From Caulobacter segnis (GTDB taxonomy: Bacteria; Pseudomonadota; Alphaproteobacteria; Caulobacterales; Caulobacteraceae), in contig NZ_JARQWW010000002.1 of NCBI RefSeq assembly GCF_029543125.1, positions 744,001-808,000 of the forward strand: a stretch of DNA of 64,000 nt. Direction: 5' to 3'. The translations under genes were made by a program, and so were the position numbers. Below are positions 59,332-64,000 of the stretch, one piece after another; position 1 is the stretch's first letter; each line of letters opens with the position of its first letter. The notes under the pieces are model-generated. The model worked only from the letters and a program-made list of their open reading frames with translations. It was not told the origin of the DNA and did no database searches.

Positions 59332-60990
59332 ATGAGCACGGCGACGGACGGCGCCTCGGACAAGGATGGCGCTTCCATGCGCACGGTGGTGGCGGCCTCG
59401 TCCGCCGGCACCGCCTTCGAGTGGTACGACTTCTTCATCTTCGGGGCCCTGACCCAGGTCATCTCCAAGACCTTCTTCGCAGGGCTGAACGATACGGCGG
59501 CCTTCATCGCCGCCCTGGCCCTGTTCGGGGCGGGCTTCGCCTTCCGGCCGCTGGGCGCCCTGATCTTCGGACGCATCGGCGACAAGGCGGGGCGCAAGGG
59601 CGCCTTCCTTATCACCGTCTCGATGATGGGGGTGGCGACCTTCGCCATCGGTCTGCTGCCGACCTATGGGCAGGTGGGGATCATCGCCCCGATCCTGCTG
59701 GTCCTGCTGCGCATCGTTCAGGGCCTGGCCTTGGGCGGGGAGTATGGCGGGGCGGCGATCTACGTGGCGGAGCACGCGCCCTCGAACCAGCGTGGCTGGG
59801 CCACGGCGTGGATCCAGACCTCGGCGGCCTTCGGGCTTCTCGGGGCGCTGGCGGTGATCCTGACCACCCGCACCCTCATGGGCGAGGAGGCGTTCGCAGC
59901 CTGGGGCTGGCGCATTCCCTTCCTGGTTTCGGCGGGCCTGCTGGCGATCTCGATCTTCATGCGCCTCAAGCTCACCGAAAGCCCCAGCTTCCAGAAGCTG
60001 AAGGCGGCGGGGGAAGAGACCAAGGCGCCGTTCAAGGAAGCCTTCGGCGAGTGGAGGAACCTGAAGCTCGTCCTGCTGGCCTTCTTCTCGATGATGTGCG
60101 CCCAAGGGGGCGTCTGGTACACGGCCTTCTTCTACAGCCAGGTGTTCCTGGAGAAGTTCCTCAAGGTTCCCGGCACGTCGGTCAACGCCATGATCATGGT
60201 CGTGACCCTGGCGAGCGCGCCGCTCTACGTGTTCTTCGGCTGGCTGTCGGACCGGGTGGGCCGCAAGTGGGTGATGCTGGGCGGCATGGTCCTGGCCATC
60301 GCCTTCTATTTTCCCGGCTTCCACCTGATGACCCAGTTCGCCAACCCGGCCCTGGCCGAGGCGCAGCAACGGACTCCCGTCGTGGTGGTGGCCGACCCCG
60401 CCGCCTGCTCGCTGCAGTTCGACCCGGTGGGCAAGGCGGCCTTCGTCACCTCCTGCGACATCGCCAAGAGCGTTCTGGCCAACGGCGGGATCTCCTATGA
60501 CAACGAGGCCGCGGCGGCGGGAGCGGTCGCCAGCGTCCGGGTCGGCCAGACGGTGATCGGTTCGGTGGAGGGCGCAGGCCTGTCCGGCGCCGACCTCAAG
60601 GCCGCCAAGACCAAGGTCCAGGCTGAGATCAAGGCCGCCCTGACCGCGGCGGGCTATCCGGCCGTCGCCGACCCCGCCCGCATGAACCTGGCCGGGGTGT
60701 TCGGGGTGTTGATGCTGTTCACCGTCGCGGCCACGGCGCTCTACGGTCCCATGGCGGCGGCGCTTGTGGAGCTGTTCCCCACGCGAGTGCGCTACACGGC
60801 TCTGTCGCTGCCTTATCACATCGGCACCGGGTGGGTGGGCGGCTTCCTGCCCTTCACCGCGTTCGCCATCGTGGCGGGGACCGGCAACATCTATGCGGGC
60901 CTCTGGTACGGGGTGTTCTTCACGGCGCTCAGCGCCCTGACCACCCTGTTCTTCCTGCCCGAGACGAACGGAAAGCCGTTGGACGCCTAG
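59332..60990 (+). CDS. MHS-type MFS transporter with periplasmic insertion
   Basis: A 552-residue member of the metabolite:H+ symporter group of the major facilitator superfamily. AFEWYDFFIFG at the start, FGRIGDKAGRKG and YGGAAIYVAEHAP are typical. Ordinary members have about 430-450 residues. Here residues 341-449 are an inserted non-hydrophobic block (with VVVADPAACSLQFDP and a pair of Cys) between helices, probably periplasmic. Substrate unknown; sugar-acid or dicarboxylate transport would be typical. Stop overlaps modB, which converges, by four bases. Confidence 0.9.
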   Translation: MSTATDGASDKDGASMRTVVAASSAGTAFEWYDFFIFGALTQVISKTFFAGLNDTAAFIAALALFGAGFAFRPLGALIFGRIGDKAGRKGAFLITVSMMGVATFAIGLLPTYGQVGIIAPILLVLLRIVQGLALGGEYGGAAIYVAEHAPSNQRGWATAWIQTSAAFGLLGALAVILTTRTLMGEEAFAAWGWRIPFLVSAGLLAISIFMRLKLTESPSFQKLKAAGEETKAPFKEAFGEWRNLKLVLLAFFSMMCAQGGVWYTAFFYSQVFLEKFLKVPGTSVNAMIMVVTLASAPLYVFFGWLSDRVGRKWVMLGGMVLAIAFYFPGFHLMTQFANPALAEAQQRTPVVVVADPAACSLQFDPVGKAAFVTSCDIAKSVLANGGISYDNEAAAAGAVASVRVGQTVIGSVEGAGLSGADLKAAKTKVQAEIKAALTAAGYPAVADPARMNLAGVFGVLMLFTVAATALYGPMAAALVELFPTRVRYTALSLPYHIGTGWVGGFLPFTAFAIVAGTGNIYAGLWYGVFFTALSALTTLFFLPETNGKPLDA

Positions 60991-61661
60991 CGGAATCGGC
61001 CGGCGGCGCGGCCCACCACGTCCGCCGCCAGCACCGCGACCACCGCCAGGACGGCGGAGGCGACGCAAAGCACGGCGGCGCGGGTCTCGCCGCCTGGCGT
61101 CTGCACCGCGGCATAGATCGCCGCCGGCAGGGTCAGGGTCTCGCCCGGAATGGCGGCCACGAAGGTGATGGTGGCGCCGAATTCGCCCAAGGCCCGCGCG
61201 AAGCCCAGGACCAGGCCCGCGCCGATGCCTGGCGCTGAAAGCGGCAGGACAATACGGGCGAACCGGGCCAAGGGGCCGGCGCCCAGGGTGCGGGCGGCCT
61301 CCTCGACCTCGGCGTCGATGGCTTCGATGGACAGGCGGATGGGCCGCACCATCAGGGGAAAGGCCATGATCCCGGCGGCCAGGGCCGCGCCGGTCCAGTC
61401 AAAGGCGAAGACGATCCCGACCTTCTCCAGCGCCGGCCCGAGCAGGCCTCGCCGCCCGAACAGGACCAGCAGCACGAAGCCGGTCGCCACGGGCGGGATC
61501 ACCAGCGGCAGGTGAAGGGCTGCGTCCAGCAGGTTGCGGCCCGGAAACCGCCCCCGCGCCAGGGCCCACGCGGCCAGGACAGCGGGCGGCAGTCCGGCGA
61601 TGGCGGCCACGGCCGCCACCTTCAGGGACAGGAAAAGGATCGCGAGATCGCCGGGCGCCAT
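60987..61661 (-). CDS. modB: molybdate ABC transporter permease
   Basis: A 224-residue ABC permease with five or six helices and the EAA-type loop EEAARTLGAGPLARFARIVLP that contacts the ATPase. The LPLVIPPVATGFVLL segment and length match ModB. The partner genes modA and modC are not beside it: the upstream neighbour on this strand is the siroheme synthase gene, 12 bases away, and the downstream side converges with the MFS gene. It is therefore an orphan permease in this window, next to a molybdoenzyme gene pair. Confidence 0.88.
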   Translation of the reverse strand: MAPGDLAILFLSLKVAAVAAIAGLPPAVLAAWALARGRFPGRNLLDAALHLPLVIPPVATGFVLLVLFGRRGLLGPALEKVGIVFAFDWTGAALAAGIMAFPLMVRPIRLSIEAIDAEVEEAARTLGAGPLARFARIVLPLSAPGIGAGLVLGFARALGEFGATITFVAAIPGETLTLPAAIYAAVQTPGGETRAAVLCVASAVLAVVAVLAADVVGRAAGRFR

Positions 61662-61673
61662 CAGCCCGGGTTA

Positions 61674-62567
61674 TCAGGCGCTAGGCGCGGCGAGAAGCAC
61701 CTCGACCTCGACCTTGGCCTTCATAAGGGCCCGCAGGTCATCGGGGTCCACGGTGTGGGTGATGACGCGGGCCACCTGCAGCCCGGCGTTCGCATGGGCG
61801 ATCAGGTCCTTGACCTCGACCTCGGCCGGATCGACCCGTTCGGCGTCGCGGCGGGCCAAGCCTAGAATCTGCGGGTCAGCGTCCTCGTCGGCGATCAGGA
61901 TGTCCGCCGCCGCCAGGGTTCGGGCGGCGCGCAGGGTCAGAAGGTCGGCGGGGCCGCGGCCGGCGATGTAGCGCACGCGGCCCTTCACCTTGCCGCCCTG
62001 GGCCAGGGCCTCGACCAGCTGCTCGCCGGCGGCGTCCATGTCCCCCTCCATGGCCAGTTGGGCGATAGGGCCGTTGAGGACTTCGCGCATGAAGAAGCGG
62101 CGCTTGGTCTGGTCGGGCAGGGCCTTGCGGACCGCGATCTGGTGCTTGTGCAGCAGGGCGGCCACCCGACCGGCGCCCTCTGGCACGCGGGCTTCGATGT
62201 CGCTGCGCAGCAGGGATGACAGCAGGGGGGCGGCGCCCGCCGTGCCCACGGCGGCCACCACCTCGCCCCGGTCGATCACCGCGGGGGTCTGGAAATCGGA
62301 CAGCTTGGGCTTGTCCACCACGTTGATCATGGCGCCGGCCGCCTTGGCGGCTTCATGGGCGGTCTCGGCGAACAGGTTGTCGCCGGCGATGAACACCAGG
62401 GTGGCGTCCTGATAAGGCGTGCGAGTGAACGCCTCCGGCGCTTCGATGCGCACCACCTGGGCCGGCGAGCCGTCGAACAGACGCGCCTTCGCCTCTGCCG
62501 CATCGCCAGTCCCGGCGATGACGATCTTGGCGCCCTTCAGGGGAAAATAAGCCGGAAACGCTTCCAC
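61674..62567 (-). CDS. siroheme synthase: CysG N-domain plus shortened SUMT-like region
   Basis: A 297-residue protein. Residues 1-200 are the precorrin-2 dehydrogenase/sirohydrochlorin ferrochelatase half: FPAYFPLKGAKIVIAGTG, an NAD-binding domain, VDKPKLSDFQTPAVIDRGEVVAAVG and the dimerisation region. The rest begins like a SUMT methyltransferase (YIAGRGPADLLTLRAARTL, ADILIADEDAD, ARRDAERVD) but stops after about 95 residues, where ~240 would be expected. The methyltransferase half is therefore probably inactive or remodelled. It is transcribed towards modB, with a 12-base gap, and diverges from iorA. Confidence 0.85.
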   Translation of the reverse strand: MEAFPAYFPLKGAKIVIAGTGDAAEAKARLFDGSPAQVVRIEAPEAFTRTPYQDATLVFIAGDNLFAETAHEAAKAAGAMINVVDKPKLSDFQTPAVIDRGEVVAAVGTAGAAPLLSSLLRSDIEARVPEGAGRVAALLHKHQIAVRKALPDQTKRRFFMREVLNGPIAQLAMEGDMDAAGEQLVEALAQGGKVKGRVRYIAGRGPADLLTLRAARTLAAADILIADEDADPQILGLARRDAERVDPAEVEVKDLIAHANAGLQVARVITHTVDPDDLRALMKAKVEVEVLLAAPSA

Positions 62568-62688
62568 TCAGGCCTCTCAACTCACACGCTGAAACTGCGC
62601 GGCCCCTCACCGCGAAGCGACGCTTAGCCGCACATCGTGAATTTTCCACTCGCGCTTGAAAACTTATCGGAGCCAAGATGCGCATAGC

Positions 62689-62702
62689 TTGATGTCGATC
62701 AA
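62689..62702. promoter_or_regulatory. perfect FNR/FixK-type palindrome
   Basis: TTGATGTCGATCAA matches the consensus TTGAT-N4-ATCAA of FNR/FixK regulators exactly. It lies 13 bases upstream of the iorA start, overlapping the AAGGAG ribosome site, and about 122 bases upstream of the divergent siroheme gene. For iorA it could only act as repressor; for the siroheme gene it could sit at an activating position. Confidence 0.65.
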
Positions 62703-62715
62703 GGAGAGTTCTCCG

Positions 62716-63186
62716 ATGGCTATGACCTTGCAGGTGAACGGACGCGCGGTCAGCGTCAAAGCCGATCCTCAAACCCCGCTCCTATGGGTTCTTCGGGACG
62801 AGCTGGGCCTGACAGGGACCAAGTTCGGCTGCGGGGTGGCGCAGTGCGGCGCCTGCACGGTCCATGTGGACGGCCAGCCCATGCGCGCCTGCCAGACGCC
62901 GATCGAACTGGTCGGCGGCAGCCAGATCACCACCATCGAGGGGCTTGGCGGCGGCCACCCGCTGCAGCACGCCTGGGTGAAGCACGACGTTCCGCAGTGC
63001 GGCTACTGCCAGTCGGGCCAGATCATGAGCGCCGCCGCCCTGCTGGCCCAGACGCCGCAGCCCACGGATGACGACATCGACGCGGTGATGAGCGGCAACA
63101 TCTGTCGCTGCGGCGCCTATCAGCGCATCCGCGACGCCATCAAGGACGCGGCCGGCGTCGCCGCGCCCGCTCCGGCCAAGGCTTGA
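62716..63186 (+). CDS. iorA: (2Fe-2S) subunit of isoquinoline 1-oxidoreductase-like molybdoenzyme
   Basis: A 156-residue small subunit with two iron-sulfur clusters. The first plant-type cluster uses C39, C44, C47 and C59; the second uses C95, C98, C130 and C132 (GYCQSGQ and CRCGAY). This is the alpha subunit layout of the xanthine oxidase family, as in isoquinoline 1-oxidoreductase. It passes electrons from the molybdenum subunit encoded next (11 bases on). ATG 62716 has AAGGAGAG seven bases upstream. The alternative start at 62656 is unlikely because it crosses the FNR-type site. Confidence 0.9.
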   Translation: MAMTLQVNGRAVSVKADPQTPLLWVLRDELGLTGTKFGCGVAQCGACTVHVDGQPMRACQTPIELVGGSQITTIEGLGGGHPLQHAWVKHDVPQCGYCQSGQIMSAAALLAQTPQPTDDDIDAVMSGNICRCGAYQRIRDAIKDAAGVAAPAPAKA

Positions 63187-63196
63187 GGGGGCCGCG

Positions 63197-64000
63197 ATGA
63201 ACAAGATCGTCAAACCTTCGGCCCTGACCGGCGCCACCCGGCGCGAGGTGGTGATCGGCGCGGCCCTGGCGGGCGGGGCGCTCACCGTCGGCGCCTGCTC
63301 GCCGGCCGACATCATGTCGATCGGGACCAACAACGACTTCGGCGCCTTTGGGCCGTTCTTGAAGATCGCTCCTGACGGGGCGGTTACGGTCATCTCCAAG
63401 CACATCGAATTCGGCCAGGGAAACCACGCCGGCCTGGCCGCCATCCTGGCCGAGGAGCTGGACGCCGACTGGACCCGGGTGCGGGTGGAGCAGGCCGCCG
63501 CCAACACCAAGGTCTATATGAACACCGGCATGGGGGCGCAGGGCACCGGCGGCTCCTCGGCCATCGCCAACAGCTGGGAGCAGCTGCGCAAGGTGGGGGC
63601 GAGCGCCCGCGCCATGTTCGTCCAGGCCGCCGCGGCCAAGTGGTCCGTTCCCGCCGCAGAGATTTCGGTGAAAGACAGCGTGGTCAGCCACGCGGGCAGC
63701 GGCCGCTCGGCGGGGTTCGCTGAATTGCTGGCCGATGCGGCCAAGGTGACGCCGCCGGAAAATCCGACGCTGAAGGATCCCAAGACCTTCACCCTGGTGG
63801 GCACCAACCGGGTGCGCCGCAAGGACGCGGTGCTGAAAAGCACCGGCCAGGCCCGCTTCACCCAGGATGTCCGCTTGCCGGAGATGCTGGTGGCGGTGGT
63901 CGCCCACCCGCCGCGTTTCGGCGCCGTCCCTCAGAATTTCGACGCCGACAAGGCCAAGGCGGTTCCGGGAGTGATCGACGTCTTCTCCGTGAAGTCCGGC
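63197..64000 (+). CDS. iorB: molybdopterin-binding subunit of isoquinoline 1-oxidoreductase-like enzyme (partial, runs off the end)
   Basis: The first 268 codons of a large subunit, open to the window end with no stop. The N-terminus has a twin-arginine signal (TRREVVIGAALAGGALTVGAC), so the enzyme is periplasmic. LKIAPDGAVTVISKHIEFGQGNHAGLA is recognisable as the molybdopterin-binding start, as in IorB-like aldehyde or isoquinoline oxidoreductases; the core FLKIAPDGAVTV shows it. No functional residues of the active site are yet in view. The actual substrate is unknown. Confidence 0.85.
   Translation, partial: MNKIVKPSALTGATRREVVIGAALAGGALTVGACSPADIMSIGTNNDFGAFGPFLKIAPDGAVTVISKHIEFGQGNHAGLAAILAEELDADWTRVRVEQAAANTKVYMNTGMGAQGTGGSSAIANSWEQLRKVGASARAMFVQAAAAKWSVPAAEISVKDSVVSHAGSGRSAGFAELLADAAKVTPPENPTLKDPKTFTLVGTNRVRRKDAVLKSTGQARFTQDVRLPEMLVAVVAHPPRFGAVPQNFDADKAKAVPGVIDVFSVKSG

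Overview
This window comes from a GC-rich alphaproteobacterium, almost certainly a member of the Caulobacteraceae (Caulobacter/Phenylobacterium/Brevundimonas relatives). This is inferred from the gene order mnmE-mnmG-rsmG-parA-parB with ParB sites beside it, from ntrZ, cenR and the large NAD-glutamate dehydrogenase gdhZ, from a CC0125/CC1285-type lipoprotein, and from a protease carrying a domain that resembles the LPS-binding region of the Caulobacter S-layer protein RsaA. The parABS cluster suggests that the left end lies close to the chromosome origin. Nearly all of the window is ordinary chromosome: I see no rRNA, CRISPR array, insertion sequence or prophage.

Layout. 1-6.1 kb: tRNA-modification and segregation genes (a small DUF6489-like protein, mnmE, mnmG, rsmG, parA, parB), three perfect parS palindromes and a consensus DnaA box. 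6.1-15.6 kb: holA-lptE-leuS and a DUF3576 lipoprotein, then ntrZ, thiE, yggS, an L,D-transpeptidase, the response regulator cenR, xth and lolA. The lolA-xth gap holds a candidate small RNA or attenuated leader. 15.8-25.2 kb: ftsK, a UbiH-type monooxygenase, a hydroxypyruvate/glyoxylate reductase overlapping a glycerate kinase, a four-gene reverse-strand group (ProX-type deacylase, thioredoxin-TPR protein, LON-domain protein, Trm112-like protein), a DUF6065 gene, tRNA-Gly(GCC) and an extremely acidic orphan protein. 25.3-35.6 kb: an MHYT-GGDEF-EAL protein, a matrixin-type protease with an RsaA-like domain, an AI-2E-family transporter and gdhZ with a structured leader. 35.6-41.8 kb: a reverse-strand run rsmB-rpe-heparinase-like-purH-dienelactone hydrolase-like. 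41.9-46.9 kb: small membrane and assembly-factor genes and an iron-uptake group (TonB receptor, small membrane protein, PepSY protein) with a Fur-like site. 46.9-54.6 kb: pyrF, marC, a lipoprotein, two regulators/reductases, kup and argG. 54.6-56.6 kb: an XRE regulator and RTX-like protein pair with operator-like repeats and tandem hairpins. 56.6-64 kb: LysE-family exporter, lipoprotein, SDR, YkvA-like protein, MFS transporter, molybdate permease modB, siroheme synthase with a shortened second domain, and the start of an isoquinoline 1-oxidoreductase-like molybdoenzyme (iorAB) preceded by a perfect FNR/FixK-type palindrome.

The points most worth following are the surface-anchored protease, the possible C-rich-loop small RNA at 14.8-14.9 kb, the XRE-RTX pair with its repeats, and the modB/siroheme/iorAB cluster with the FNR-type site. 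Long open frames antisense to most genes are codon-usage shadows and are not annotated. Where I chose an internal start codon, the reason is given in the entry.
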